Source: Fremontodendron californicum
Taxonomy: Eukaryota; Streptophyta; Magnoliopsida; Malvales; Malvaceae
NCBI GenBank assembly: GCA_030761205.1
Contig: JAULJL010000011.1
Coordinates: 10,344,501-10,408,500, forward strand
Direction: 5' to 3'
Length of the DNA: 64,000 bases
The notes under the pieces: generated by a model
Database searches by the model: none
Told to the model about the DNA's origin: nothing
The model's input: the letters and a program-made list of their open reading frames with translations, nothing else
Program-made: the position numbers and the translations under genes
In this document: positions 1-12,611 of the stretch, in pieces
Layout: each line of letters starts with the position of its first letter
Numbering within the stretch: position 1 is the stretch's first letter

Positions 1-340
1 CTATGCCATGAGTTAGCATATCTTGATATTTAGTATGCCTTGCATGTGCATTTTCATCTTGCTTCTTGACTTGTTTGCATCTCCATGCCATGAGCTTGGG
101 TATTTTGATTTTAGTATGTCATATGCTTGTGAAAATGTCATGACATTATGTATCTTTATATGATTTGTTATGTACTTGTGCCATTTACTAGATAGGATTG
201 CATTAGAGTATCATGTGTCCATTCGACCTCTTTATGTATTCCTTGCCTTGTCATGCATTTTATTTTGTTAAGGTAACATGCTTTGCATTATCATATCTTA
301 AAATTGCGTATTAGTTGTTGTTTGTTCCACCATTAGCATT
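1..340 (+). repeat. Left part of an older Ogre-type LTR that hosts element A
   Basis: This stretch has no gene. Its vocabulary (many 'catgc', 'gccatgcat' and 'cattttcatg' words) matches the middle of element A's own LTR around 2640-2990. The sequence right of A (from 38563) continues the same kind of LTR, so A seems to have landed inside an older LTR of a related family. The assignment is by eye. Confidence 0.55.
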
Positions 341-345
341 AGGTT
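341..345. repeat. Target-site duplication of element A, left copy (AGGTT)
   Basis: AGGTT directly precedes the TGTAG start of the left LTR and recurs directly after the CA end of the right LTR at 38558-38562. A perfect 5-bp duplication proves that the two LTRs, 38 kb apart, bound one insertion. Confidence 0.9.
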
Positions 346-990
346 TGTAGACACCTAATTTTTTCCGGACCACTAAAACAGCTATGTTTTCTTCCTAAAT
401 TGATGTTTCAGAATGTAAAAAGACTTTTTTTCATCCTGTAAGTGGTACTCCGAGACTTAGTCTAAGAAGGCGAGCATAAAAAGTCAAACTTGAAAAGTCA
501 ACCTCGAAAAGTCAACTACTAAAAAAGTCAACCCACTTTCAAAATCAAGATTTGAAGTTCAATTGAAAAATGGCGAAAGAATTTTGATAATCCGAGGTCT
601 ACATTGAAAGATATGGAGTTCGAAAGTTGGGTTACTGAGATTCAGTAGAAAAGAAACCCTAGTTCAGGAAATTTGGGGAAAAGTACTTAAACGATAAAAT
701 TGGTCGAAATTGAAGATTCCAAATGAAAGATAAGCACTGACTACAGGTAATGGAGAAGTCACTTGGAAGAAAAACGGAAAGAAAAGTCAATCCGTAAGAA
801 AACCGAGAATTAAGGTTTTTGGTGGATTTCGCTAAGAATTACAGAATTGGCCCGATTCGGTAAGACTAAAGCCCCTAATGGATGAAGAGTGATTAAACAA
901 GGATAGCCCAAGGCTCAGTTTGAAGAAAATATGAAAATCATACTTGTTTTGAGCAAAACCGGGGGCAAAATTGGAAAATTTGGGAAAAAT

Positions 991-1540
991 AGCAAATGAA
1001 CTCCAAAAATTTTGAAAATTTGCAGATCTTATTCTTAAATCATTTCGAAGAGATTGGCGAAGAAAAATCTTGATTCGGAGTTCGTTTGCAAAATAGCCAA
1101 ATCCCGGGTCCCTTATGCAGAAATTCAAGAAAATAAATCCCGGAAAAAATAGCAAATGAACTCCAAAAATTATAAAAATTTGCAGATCTCATTCTTAAAT
1201 TATTTGGAACAGATTGGCTAAAAAAAATCCGGATTCGGAGTTCGCTTGCAAAATGGCCAAATCTCTGGCCCACTATATAGTAATTCAAGCAGATAAATCC
1301 CGAAAAAATACCAAATGAGTTCCAAAAATTATGAAAACTTCCATATCACACTTTTAAATTATTTGGAAGAGATTGGTGAAGAAAAAACTGGATTTGGAGC
1401 TCGTTTAAACAATAATAAAGTTTGGGAGCACAAAAGGGCAATTTTGGAAGAAAAAATCCAAATATATAGAAAATGGGCTCAAAAAATTTTGTAAACCTCG
1501 AGAATTCAATTTTTTATTATTTTGGAAGTATTGAAAAAAG
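991..1540 (+). repeat. About 160-bp tandem repeat in the LTR of element A, 3-4 copies
   Basis: The phrase 'gcaaatgaactccaaaaat' or a close variant recurs at about 991, 1151, 1310 and 1469, a period near 160 bp. Each unit also carries an 'aaattatttggaagagattgg' type segment. The other LTR has the same array (about 34371-34890), so it predates the insertion. Confidence 0.75.
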
Positions 1541-4139
1541 AAAAATTGGATTTGGAGTCCGTTTGCTATTTATTTATGTTTGGGGGGGGGCAAAAAGGTC
1601 ATTTTACCCAAGAAACCGAAAAGGGCTTTTCTTGCATTTTGAAAAAATGGAAATTAGGCTGGAAGAAGAGGGGTCAGCTAGCCAAGGCCGAAAGATGGGC
1701 AGATATTTTCTGATTTTTAATCAAAAGGCCAACAATAAAGAGGAAGGTGGTTTTTTCTTTTTATCAAACCTTTGTAATTAAGCCACATGGACCAATGCAT
1801 GAAGAAGGAGAGTGTCAACATAATGGCTTAAGATTCTTGAATAGATGTAATTGTGGATAGCTGATTTTCTAATCTAAGGGTGATAATTTCACATTTTAAA
1901 CATCTTGGATCAATAGCCTTTGGATCAAAATTGGTGGAAGAAAAAATGACAACATCATAGGTGAATAAGGCCATTCAGCCACACTAAGAGGAGGGGACTC
2001 TCTTTTCATTTTCAGCTATTCACTCTCTATTCTCTCTTGGTTTTGGCTGATTGTTCTCTCCATTGTTGAAAGGCAAAAAGAAAAGTTTAGAAAAGAAAAG
2101 AAAGTTAGAAGAGAAAAAGCTTGCAATATAGCTTCTAGAGGTTGCTTTAAGCACCATACTCTTGCACTTTCTTTGATTTTCCACTCTTGATTTGCTATTT
2201 TTATTATTATTTTGGTGAGTTTCTTTTGATTTTTCTTTTAAAATAAGTGTTTTTAATATTCTTCTTCAAGTTCTTCTTAAAACTTTCTTGGAAAAAAGCT
2301 TTGAAATTTTTTTTTCTTTTGTTATAGGGGTGGCTAAATGGTTTGTTTTTAGTGTAGTTGTTGTTTGCTTTTTTATTTCATGTTATTCTTGATATTTAAC
2401 AAGTTTTGATGCTTTAAATCTTCTTCTAATACATAAACATGAAGCTTGTTTTAATTTGGTTGCTTGCTTGTTTCCATTTTTGAGTCTATTATCTTGTTAT
2501 CATGTTTATTTTACTTGTCTTGCATTTTTGATTTTCTGTTTTCAAAATGTTTAAGTTTGTTTATGTTTTACATTTTGTAATCCATGTGTTTGTGAAAATG
2601 CCTATTGGTTTTCATGCCTTTACTTTATATTTGCATGATTTGAGTGTTATTCTTTAGCTAGGCATGTTAGTATATCATGTGTTTGTGAAAATGCCATGCT
2701 CATTTTAAGCATGAGGCCATTCGGCCACCCTCATGTTGTGTGCTTTCTGTGTGCATTTTTGTTATGCTAGTTGATAGGTTAGCATTTTCATGATATTTGG
2801 TTGTGTATTTTGTTTTAAGAATGCCATATTTTTGTGTTATTGCCATGCATTCTTTAGGTTTAGGATTGGTTTGCTTTTCCATGCATATTCATGCATTTTA
2901 GACGTAGGTTACATTAAATTCCATGCAAGTTTCATTTAGGTCTAGGTCATTTTATTGATGCCATGCATTTTTCATGTCATTTAGGTTTTAAATCATGCAT
3001 TTCATGCATCATATTTGCAGTATTTTCATGCATTTCATGTCATTGCCACTTGATTTATGACTTAGACCAATCAATGGTTCAAAGTCATGCTCATTTTGAG
3101 CATACTTGTGGAAAATTAAAGAGTTGTCAAGTTGATTATTCTATCTTTGTGATTTTTTTTACTTAGCCAATTTTTGCCAAAATTTTCAAAAGTGTTAGCT
3201 ACTGCTTGTATGTCCTTAAAAGAATCTCTAACATTTTTACTTTGATTTTTAAATGATTTTATCAAAGGCAAAAAAAATATGTTTTGGCAAAACAGTTTTT
3301 TTCACCAGTACTCGTACTTTCCCAATTTTTCTAGGCAGTCATCTTTAATCAGAAAATTAAGCCGATTTTTTCGATGTATCTTTACATGTCCTGAGTCTCC
3401 AGTACTTTTTTTTAGATTTTTTTGAATTTTTAAAAATAGGATAAAAAAATGTTATTTAAAACTAGACAGTGGAGTCAGAATTGAATTTGAAGGAAAATCT
3501 TTTTTCTGTTTTGGTTAAGTTACTTAGAGGGGGCTGATTAGGAAGTTTAGCTACTGACTTAGGATAGTTTCTAAGCCTTTTTAAACTCTAAAAATGATTT
3601 TTTTCAATCTCGGGTTAAGGGTGGTCAAGTTCGGGATTTTAAACTTAAAAAATTAGAGCCATTTAAAAAGGGTTTAGCTAAGTTTTTACTTTTTTAATCT
3701 AAGCTTTTCAAAATTGTTTTCAAACAATCACAAAGTATTTTGGTTTTAGAATATTTAATTTGATATATTTTCCTAAGATAGCCAGATATCTTTTTAGATA
3801 TACGGATTTTCTTAATTAAAAGAAAAAATATATTCTCATGCATTGCATTTTCCATATTCATGCATACTATATAATATGTGATTTTTTCTATGATAATTTC
3901 ATGGTGTTGTTATTATTTATTATTTATATTTTTGATATTATATTAATTATTATATGGTTTTGAATATTTCATGCTATCCTATGCTTTTTATTTAGTTATT
4001 TATTTTTGTCACATTATTTAGTATATAATATGTTCATGCATTATTATTTTTATTTTCATGCATATTAAATGATAGCATTATTTTATGTTTCATGTCATTT
4101 TATATCATTTAGATTATATGTCATATCATTTATATTTGC

Positions 4140-4410
4140 CATGTCATTTATATCATTTTATTTCATTTAGAATATATCATGTGACTTAGGATATTTCATT
4201 TCATGTAGAATATATTATGTTACCGGTCATTTCATTTCATTTAGAATATATTATGTCACTTAGGATATTTTATTTCATTTAGAATATATCATATGACTTA
4301 GGATATTACATTTCATATAGAATATATCATGTTACCTAGGTCATTTCATTTCATTTAGAATATATCATATAACTTAGTATATTTCATTTCATTTAAAATA
4401 TGCTAAGACA
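4140..4410 (+). repeat. Short degenerate tandem repeats in the LTR (about 55-bp unit)
   Basis: Repeated 'tttcatttagaatatatcat' followed by 'acttaggatat' or 'acctaggtcat' words, four to five imperfect copies. The same block recurs in the 3' LTR (about 37510-37780) and in degenerate form in the older LTR near 40080. Confidence 0.65.
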
Positions 4411-5200
4411 TTTAAATTATATCATACCATTTAGGTTGCATTATATTATTTAGACTTTGCTATGTCATTTTATTTATGTCACACATATTCATATTCATAT
4501 TTTTATAATGTTTTGAAAAAGTTAATAATTTTCAACAAAATAAAGATATTCCCGAGTTAAAATAATTCATGAGTTCTTGTCGGGTTTGCTGGGGCGGATA
4601 TCATCGATTATCATTAATAATGGAATATCTTCTTTAAAACGAGAATGATTCGGAAAAAATTTTCAAACTAATAAAAAATTTTATATTTTGTCACGTTTGT
4701 TGGGGAATATAGGAAAATTTTGAATTTATAAATTTTGAATCATTTTCAATTAAAAATGGAATTATTTTTCTTTAAATTGGGAATTAACTTGAAATACTAA
4801 ATTAAAAACTGATTTTTTATCGAGACTTGAGATAACACACGATTAATAAGGTATCATTTTATACGGCCGTTGTGGGGGTGGTAATCCTTCCCCACACGTA
4901 ACCGAGTCCTGAACCCTCTTCTTTGATTTCTCTGGTTTAAAACGCAGACTTGAAATTGGTTTTTAAAAAATGTTTTAATTAATTTAAAAATATTTTATAA
5001 AATCAGTTTTAATAGGTGGCCGATCCCACCTAGCCAAAAAAGATTGGTGGCGACTCCATGTCTTTTTCAAGGTTATTTTCAAAACCTTCATTTTTCTAAA
5101 GCAATTAAGTCGACTTTTCCTCACTTTTTTTCTTAATGTCATGCTTAACGAATAATAAAGTCTTGCGATTGGACTTGTTATTTTTTAGGTTGCGACAGCT

Positions 5201-5218
5201 TGGCGACTCCACTGGGGA
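5201..5218 (+). promoter_or_regulatory. Primer-binding site of element A (Ogre type)
   Basis: TGGCGACTCCACTGGGGA lies three bases after the end of the 5' LTR, where a reverse-transcription primer tRNA would anneal. It starts with TGG, the complement of the tRNA CCA end. Ogre elements are reported to use a tRNA-Arg primer; that identity comes from knowledge of the family and is not shown here. Confidence 0.8.
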
Positions 5219-6797
5219 TTATTAGAGAGTCAGGCCTAGAATTAGTCGTATGTTATCAAAGTCTCGGTTTTGTTGGTTTAATTGGTATTTAATTTTAATT
5301 CCCACATTTTTAATAAGGAGAAATTTTGAAAATAATAAAATGTTTTTAAATATGTCCATACTCATGTGCATGCATTTTATTATGGTTCTCTAGCTATTTA
5401 AGGTTGTATATTATAATTACTTGTTGATTAATGCGTTACACTATTCTTGAATATTCTTTTAATAAATTGCTAGAGCATTTAGAATAAGGTTTGTAGAATA
5501 GGTGGTGAAAGGTTTGTTGTTCCTCCACACACACCACACGTGCATTTGCATATCATGAGCCCTATACCCGGATTTCATCCTTTTAGGTGGGAGCAAAGTG
5601 ACTAAGCCTTCGTGATTAACAATCAGCATGGGCTAGTGAAACACTTCCGGAGTACTAAATTACCTAAGCCTTCGTGATTAACAATCCGCATGGGCTAAGA
5701 AAATAGACTCTAACGAATTGAACCCGCTTTTATAGGGGTGCCTTACTAGCCTTCACCGACAGCAGTGAGGAGCAATTCGGGGACTTTAGAACCGATTCAC
5801 CCTCATATAGTGAACCTAGGCGAAGCCATGCCGGATTTTTGTTAGATATACCAAAGATAGGAACACATGGAGGGACATTTCTAAACCTTTTGTTACCTAT
5901 TTTACATTCTGAATAAGTGTTGTAGATCGGGCAACGATGTACGTATATCGCCCATAATAAATGTGATAATCCGTCCCAAAGGCACTGTGATACCTATATA
6001 AGTAGATATTGTTGGGGCAAATGTTCATTAACTGTTTGAAATAAAAAAAAATAAAATCATTTTTCAAGCATTTTTGCATTTTGCACATTTTTGCATTTTG
6101 TACATTTTTGGATGTATTATTGATCTCATTTTTTACAATAAATGGATGGTGATAATAATCTCTTTTGATGATTTCATAAGACCAGTGTTGCATGAACATT
6201 TGGACATTGTACCATAGTAGGATCCACTATCCCGAAATTCTTTTGAAAATAATATGTTTGGTTTTTCATAGAGAAAACATGCATTTTTTTAAATAAAAAA
6301 ATCATAGATCAAATTTGGAGGCAAATCTTGCATAATGAGATTTTTGAATAATCAAGATTTAGGTCCTACCAATTTCGTGTAATCATTGGTTAATTTATTT
6401 ATATCATTTTGACATCATGTTACAGTCCTAACATGCATGGTTATTCATTGTAGAATACATTTGTGATATACATAGTCATTCTTTGTATCTACATTTGTGT
6501 TAATTCATTTATTTTTTGCATATGTCATTTTGACATCATGTTACAGCCATAGCATGCATGGTCATTCATTGTAGAATATGTTTATGACATGCATAGTCAT
6601 TATTTGTATATACATGTGCATCAATTTATTCATTTTTTAAATGCATCATGTTGGCATTAGATCACATCCATGGCATACATAGTCATCATAATTTCTCTAT
6701 ATATGTTCATGCATTAATCATCAGTATATTCATGCACATAAGAATAGAGCATATACCTTCATAATTGTATTTTTAATCTCATGACATTGTCATTTGC
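5219..6797 (+). other. Leader of element A, no gene seen
   Basis: Non-coding stretch between the primer-binding site and the first gag-like ORF. It holds a direct repeat of 'aagccttcgtgattaacaat' (about 5603 and 5669) and many 'catgcatggtcattcatt' type words from 6420 to 6730. No convincing coding region. Confidence 0.5.
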
Positions 6798-7745
6798 ATG
6801 AAAGGGGATCGAGATATGAGGAATGAATCGGAGGAACGATTGGGTGCTTTAGAACGCAATATAGAGGAATTTGGGCATGAAATTCGGGAGGTGAAAGAAC
6901 AGCTTGCCAAAATGATGAAATTATTTGAGGATATGGTAAGAGTAAAGGGGAAATTTCTCAAGGCTCTTCATTGTCTTCAAATCAGCCAAAACCATTAGGT
7001 CCAGAGCATACAATCCTTGTTGGATCCTGCACTTGTCAATGCCACAAAGGTTGCAATCCTGATGAAATTGTGGACAAGATCGTGAAAATGATTAAACCTG
7101 AGAGCTTGATACCAAGGATAGAAACCTCAGATCCCAAACAGTCCCTGCAATTGGTCCTAGGTCCAAACTAGTATCCTCACCCTACTATGGTCCAATCGTC
7201 CATTGGGATGACCACTACGGGATTCTTGAATCCCACTCCATCACCACCAACTGCCAGTTCGTACTATTTCCTTCATCAATCACCTTATAAGCATCTGAGA
7301 TAAGAACCTTTAACAATGTACAACCTCCAAGGTCCTATGTCCAAATCCATACCCTTGCCTTGTTATTCTGCCATCTCCCTATGTAAACACTTCGGTTCGA
7401 ACCTTAGTGCCACCGCCAAGTGCCCCAACTCCTAGGCTCTGTATGACTAAGAAACAACCCCAGGATAAAACCCAAAGGCATTTTGATCCCCTTCCAATCA
7501 GCTATCAAGAGCTTTTCCCAATGTTGGTCCGAAATCACCTGGTTGCCTATGTGCCGTTGAAACCCCTGTCACCACCATACCCAAAGTGGTATAATCTGAA
7601 TGCAAGATGTGATTATCACTGTGGAATTGTTGGGCATAGCATTGAGCACTGCAATGCACTCAAGAACAAAGTACAATCCCTTATAGACGCCAAGTGGTTG
7701 GATCCAATGACACTGATTGACAGAGGACAAGAAAAGGGTAATTAG
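6798..7745 (+). pseudogene. Upstream gag/ORF1-like remnant of element A
   Basis: Three short overlapping ORFs (6798-6998, 6971-7171, 7407-7745) read as one decayed gene. The first is a charged, coiled-coil-like segment of the kind at the N-terminus of Tat-lineage gag proteins. The last ends in a knuckle-like motif Cys-Asp-Tyr-His followed by Gly-His-Ser and Cys (codons from 7608), with a helix after it. The same two ends recur in the downstream gag (8715 and 29485), but the central capsid-like part is absent here. It is either a partial gag duplication with its middle deleted or the extra ORF1 that Ogre elements carry upstream of gag. Frameshifts separate the pieces, so it is not functional. 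Confidence 0.55.
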
Positions 7746-8714
7746 GATTGGGAGATTTATGGCAATGATGTAGAAAGACTTCAGTCTGATATGATGTAGT
7801 AGGATTTCACTTTTTCAGTAGCCGACTCTTTTATCCTTAGGATGCTAGGAAGAATAACGTGCTTGTAAAGAAAGTTTTAACCACTGCTCAAATTTTGTAA
7901 AACATGGTTTATACCATTGTGAACGTTGATATGGGAATAAATTGACTATGCTTCAAATTTATGAGATATTGATGATTAAGTTCCTCCGATTCTTATTTCC
8001 TCTGTGATATCTTCCCTTTTGCATTTTGCATCCGATCAATTATTTGTCATACCATACATTCATACATGAATCATGTTAGCATCAGGTTGCATTCATGCAT
8101 TCATAATTAGCATGATTTTTCTGTATATATCCATGTACTAATTTGCTTATTCTTTACATGCATCATGTTGACTTTGGGTTGCATTTATGACAAACATAGT
8201 CAGCATGATTTCTCTGTATATGCTCATGCATTAATCTATTAACATCAGGATGCATTCATGACACACATGGTCAGCATGATTTTCTTTGTATATACTCTGT
8301 ATCAATCATTCATTGTTTACATACATCATAATTGACATCGTGGTGCATTCATAGCGTATATGATCATTCATTGGGAAATACGCTGAAATTTACATGATCA
8401 TTCATTGCATATATCCATGCGTTGATTTGTTTACTTTTTGCTTGCAACATGTTGGCATCATGATTGCATTTATTACATATATGGTCAGCATGTTTCCACT
8501 ATACATGTCCATACATCATATTGTTTAGGCTTCACTTGCATCAAATTGCATTCATGGCTCCTTCATCATGACACGCACTTTGGGGGAATAAAACAGAAGT
8601 TGGCTTAGGTTTAAGAGTCTTTGAAAGAACTTCCATTTCAAATCAGAGATATAAGAAGTACTGAGTACCCTTTTAATACAAGCTAGTGCTATAGAGAATG
8701 AACAAGTTGCCCGA
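7746..8714 (+). other. Spacer between the two gag-like regions, no gene seen
   Basis: AT-rich, filled with 'gcattcatgacacacatggtcagcatg' type degenerate repeats like those of the leader at 6420-6730. Its likeness to the leader fits a duplication of a leader-plus-gag segment. Confidence 0.5.
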
Positions 8715-9295
8715 ATGGAAAGAATGGAAAGGGTACAGGAAGAATTGCGAGAACAGCTGGCAAAGTCTCAAACAGAATCTAAAGATCAGACGACTAAATT
8801 GATGGAGCTAATGTCCACCGTAATCAAGGGATACACTGAAAACTTGGCCGCCAGAGAAGGGTTAGAGGTACGAAAGGGTCAGAATGAGGTCGTAATGATG
8901 GATGCCCAGAACACAGTTAACCCCAGTAAAACCCTGAACCTAGAAAACCCAGCTGAACAGGCAAAGTTGAAAATGGTTAATGAGGCAGAATTGGCAGATT
9001 CCCAAAGGAAATATCAGTTGCTAGATAAAAGGCTCCGGGCAATAGAAAATACAGACATATTCGGGAGCGTGGATGCAAAAGAACGATGTTTAGTCCTCGA
9101 TTTAGTCATTCCTCCTAAATTCCAGGTCCCTGACTTTGTGAAATATGACAGGACGACTGATCCGTTAGCCCACATCACTATGTTCCGCCGAAAGATGACA
9201 AGTCATATAGATAATGATAAGCTTCTGATTCACTACTTTCAGGATAGCCTCAGCGGGTTCGCAATTAGGTGGTATAGTCAGTTGAGCAAGGATCA
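8715..9295 (+). pseudogene. gag of element A, part 1 (cut by B1)
   Basis: Open for about 193 codons. It begins with a coiled-coil-like region (Met-Glu-Arg-Met start, rich in Glu, Lys and Gln), then enters the conserved Ty3/gypsy gag core (pattern P-x-K-F-x-V-P-D-F, later D-S-L-S-G-x-A-x-R-W). The frame stops matching gag at 9296, where B1 begins, and resumes at 19111. Gag is the capsid-like structural protein that packages element RNA. This copy is inactivated by two insertions and a later frameshift. Confidence 0.85.
9291..9295. repeat. Target-site duplication of B1, left copy (GATCA)
   Basis: GATCA before the element and again at 19111-19115 directly after it. Confidence 0.92.
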
Positions 9296-10794
9296 TGATG
9301 GAAACTCAATTAAGAGTTGTAAACCCAAGTGCAGGTTATGTTCAAGTAATAAATTCTCGGGTGTCCGAGGTCGAACCACAGGGAAGCGTATTAGTAAGTA
9401 TAAGTTTATAAATATATAAGAAAAAGAAAATAAACAAGATATTAGGGAATCAATAACAAAGAAAGTAAACAAGATATTAGAGAACAAAATAAACAAAATA
9501 ACATAAAAGCAATTAAACAAGATATAAAAAAAACAATAAGAAAAGATGTTGAGGTTAGAGAATCCACTCTTGGTGTTATGCTAAGATTAATCTTGTTTTA
9601 TTACACAATTGAAATCCACACATAAGGGAGGTTCCAACCGGAAGGTTTAGCAATTCAGTCCAAATTGTCCAACGTCCATAGCATATGATATTATGTTCAT
9701 TTGGTGTCCTCAAAACTCACAAAAAGAGTCCAAGCATTCCTTATGCCAAGGTATATGTCTACAACAAATCAAGGTTATGAAACCAAGCATTTACTGTGCC
9801 ATTTTCATTGTCAATAATGAATCAAGATCTCTACTTTGCAAGTATGATTTTAAACCAAAAGAAAATATTATCTACACTAGTGTTTATAAATGATGATTCA
9901 TTTTAGCTCATGTTGAAGAGACTAACCTTAGCATTTACCAAGAGCTTCACCTCATCACCTCAACAATATGATTAGCAACACATACTAGATATGAATAAAA
10001 TGAAAAGAAATGTAAGAAACATAAGTAAAGAAAAAGAAAACTAGAGAAAGGAAAGAAGAAGAAAACTTAGAGAATTTTATTACAATGGCAAATATCCTAC
10101 CAATGTATCAATGTCTCCCAATACTCATCCAAGGCCCTCTATTTATACACATTTTGGAGGGCTAAATGACAAGAGACAAGCTTTACAAATTTCAAAGGTA
10201 GGTATAATAGGTGGGTGCATTTTTCTAACAATTTTCGTCATATTGTATGACAATTCTGATCAGCCAGCTTGATGGTCGATTTTGTCAATGTTGGAGGCTC
10301 GATCTGATAAAATGGTCTTCTAGAAAAATATACCCCTATCAGTTACGGATCCATAGCCGTTGGAATCAGATCATTTGCGCACGTGGATCGGGAGATATGG
10401 TCAAAATACCAAAACGGTGCAGAACAGACGTCATTGCACATCAGCCAACTTGATGGTCGATTTCGCTAGGGAAAACGACTCCGTTTCAAGAAGTGTAAAA
10501 CATGAAAAAGATAGATATGCCTCTTAGCTTTGCAGGGATACAAAGTTCAGCCTTATTGCTTCAGTGAAACTCGAGATATAGCTGATATGGCAAAAGGTGT
10601 CGGAACTGGAACTGAACTGGATTTGCCCTTAATTCTAGTAATCTGAAATCACTCAAAGAAACTTGTGAAAAACACCAAATTACATAAAAATATAAAAGAT
10701 CATAAACACAATTAGACTAAACAATAATAACTCGTATTTGACACAAAACAATAATAAAACATAACTAAAAACTATATAATTATACGAGTTATCA
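9296..10794 (-). repeat. 3' LTR of B1 (1499 bp)
   Basis: Ends on the plus strand in 'cgagttatca', followed by the purine tract, so on the minus strand it is the 3' LTR. Same length and apparently the same sequence as 17612-19110. The small ORFs inside are chance frames. Confidence 0.93.
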
Positions 10795-10806
10795 CACCCC
10801 CATACT
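10795..10806 (-). promoter_or_regulatory. Polypurine tract of B1
   Basis: Minus-strand AGTATGGGGGTG immediately upstream of the TGATAACTCG start of the 3' LTR, the expected site of plus-strand priming. A related motif also lies at about 11687-11700. Confidence 0.75.
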
Positions 10807-11581
10807 TAGATTGTTGCTAGTCCCTAGCAACGACTCAATAAAAATAAAATAAGAAAATCTAATCTAATCCATTTTCGTAGGAAATCACGGTGGCACTTAG
10901 CATGTGACACAAGCCTTTAAACCCCTAGGTGTCCCTAGTGGACGAGTTTAGTCTCGTGAGGGTTTACTAGGACGATACCCACAAACATTGAAGACATAAG
11001 AAAAACTAAAAATAATAATTATAACTAATCCTTCCAATATAAATTAGAGATAATCATTGGACAAGTCTTAAAAACTAATCAATAGCTTAAAGAAATTCAC
11101 AAAAAATCTTGCTTGAATGTAAATAGTTTGAGTTAAGCCAATAATAACATAACATATTTCAATCAAAATAGTGTATATTCAAACTTAATCTCAACTTCTC
11201 ACATGGGATACTCTCTTGATTTTCACTCTTTAAAGTAGTGGTAAAGTGTTTACACTCAATCAATCTCATGAAAACACTTCTACCATATGCTTGCTTGTCC
11301 ACCTATTCTCCACTATTTAGATCATACAACTTCATAAATCAAGAGGTCTTTATTCAAGGTTGTAATGGGGCCAAAGGGTTATAATGTGGTTAAAGAACAA
11401 AAGGATAAAGATATCACAAAGGTTCCAAAGAGTTCATAGATTTTAGAGACATAATAAGATCATACAAATAAAACTTCTCAAAACTCTTATAAAGCACATA
11501 ATAATATAGGCTAAATATTCATGTTGAGCCTTTGCATCATTCTAACCAACTTTGTAACATCTTTTTCTAGAAGTTCAAGAG

Positions 11582-11627
<46 letters not shown>

Positions 11628-12611
11628 GGGAATGTATTTGACAATGATCCCTTTCTTTTTCTCTTGACTTTTTCTTTTCTTTTCTTTCCCCCACACTTAT
11701 CTTTTGTTTCTAACCCAAATTTTCAAATAAAAATATCCCTTGTTTTTTTGCAATATGTCTCAAAATATAAAATTCATCTTTAGAACAAGGGTAAGGATAT
11801 AAGCATATTTAGGCTAGGTGTAAGTTGTGGTTACCAATAAAACATCATATTTAATGTAGGCTCAAATTGGCTCACTAGTGGGGATGTTCTCGTAGAACAT
11901 TAATAATGGATGGCTGTTTGGCTCTGGTTATAATCCTAATGCCTCTATCATATTCATGTTGTCACATGTATCAATATAGTCTCAAACGGTTTAAAGCAAG
12001 TTCTAGAGAATCATGTAATCATAAGAGCACTCAAGAAAGAAATTAGATTGATTTGTATAATGCATCAATCATTATAGGCTCAAAAACTCACAAAGATGAT
12101 TATACAAGTCAGATTAAGTCTAAACATGCTTCTTTCTCAATCAACATATCATATTAACATTGGCTCATAAAAAGGTTGACATCAAGCTCAATTCTCATGA
12201 AAATCTTCTCACTAATAAATCTGTTTTAGACTTATGCAATTCATATCTCATCATTGTATTGAAAGTAACTAAAAAAAAACACACTAAGTCTAAACATGCT
12301 TTTTTTTTGTTTTTTTGTTTTTTTGTTTTTTTGTTTTTTTGTTTTTTTTGAAGAAGAAGATTAAATCAAACTGACAAGGTATGTCTCAAGTCTCCCTTAC
12401 TCAGACCTTGTTCAGAATGAATACTTCTAAATGTCTTAAAACACAACAATTTTTTTTTTTTTTTTAAGCAAAATATGTCTCTTACCCCCTACTAAAATAT
12501 GACATTGTCCCCAATGTCAAATTTTAAAGGTAGAATTTAGGAGATATTACCTGCAGAGGTTGCTAACCACTTATTATAACTGAGACACAACAAGCAAAAT
12601 GTTAGATAATG
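10807..12611 (-). other. 3' non-coding region of B1
   Basis: About 1.8 kb without a convincing gene, aligning with 25434-27467 of B2. It contains a run of about 36 T at 11587-11622 and a run of T7-G units at about 12300-12350, both much longer than in B2. The 110-bp duplication seen in B2 at 25564-25761 is single here (about 12360-12450). Confidence 0.7.

Larger units (their letters stand above)
346..5197 (+). repeat. 5' LTR of element A (4852 bp)
   Basis: Starts TGTAGACACC and ends TTGCGACA, immediately before the primer-binding site. It aligns along its length with 33688-38557. It holds an internal tandem repeat (about 991-1540), a G run at 1581-1590 and a stretch of short 'catttcatttagaatat' repeats (about 4140-4410). 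The small ORFs inside do not look like genes. I could not place a promoter. Confidence 0.9.

Noticed and set aside
832..1288. Overlapping minus-strand ORFs, each about 100 aa
   Set aside because: They come from the 160-bp tandem repeat inside the LTR of element A, recur in the 3' LTR with changes, and have biased composition.
9693..10453. Plus-strand ORFs of 66-68 aa repeated at 18009-18769
   Set aside because: They lie within the LTRs of B1 and are identical because the LTRs are; there is no homology to a protein.
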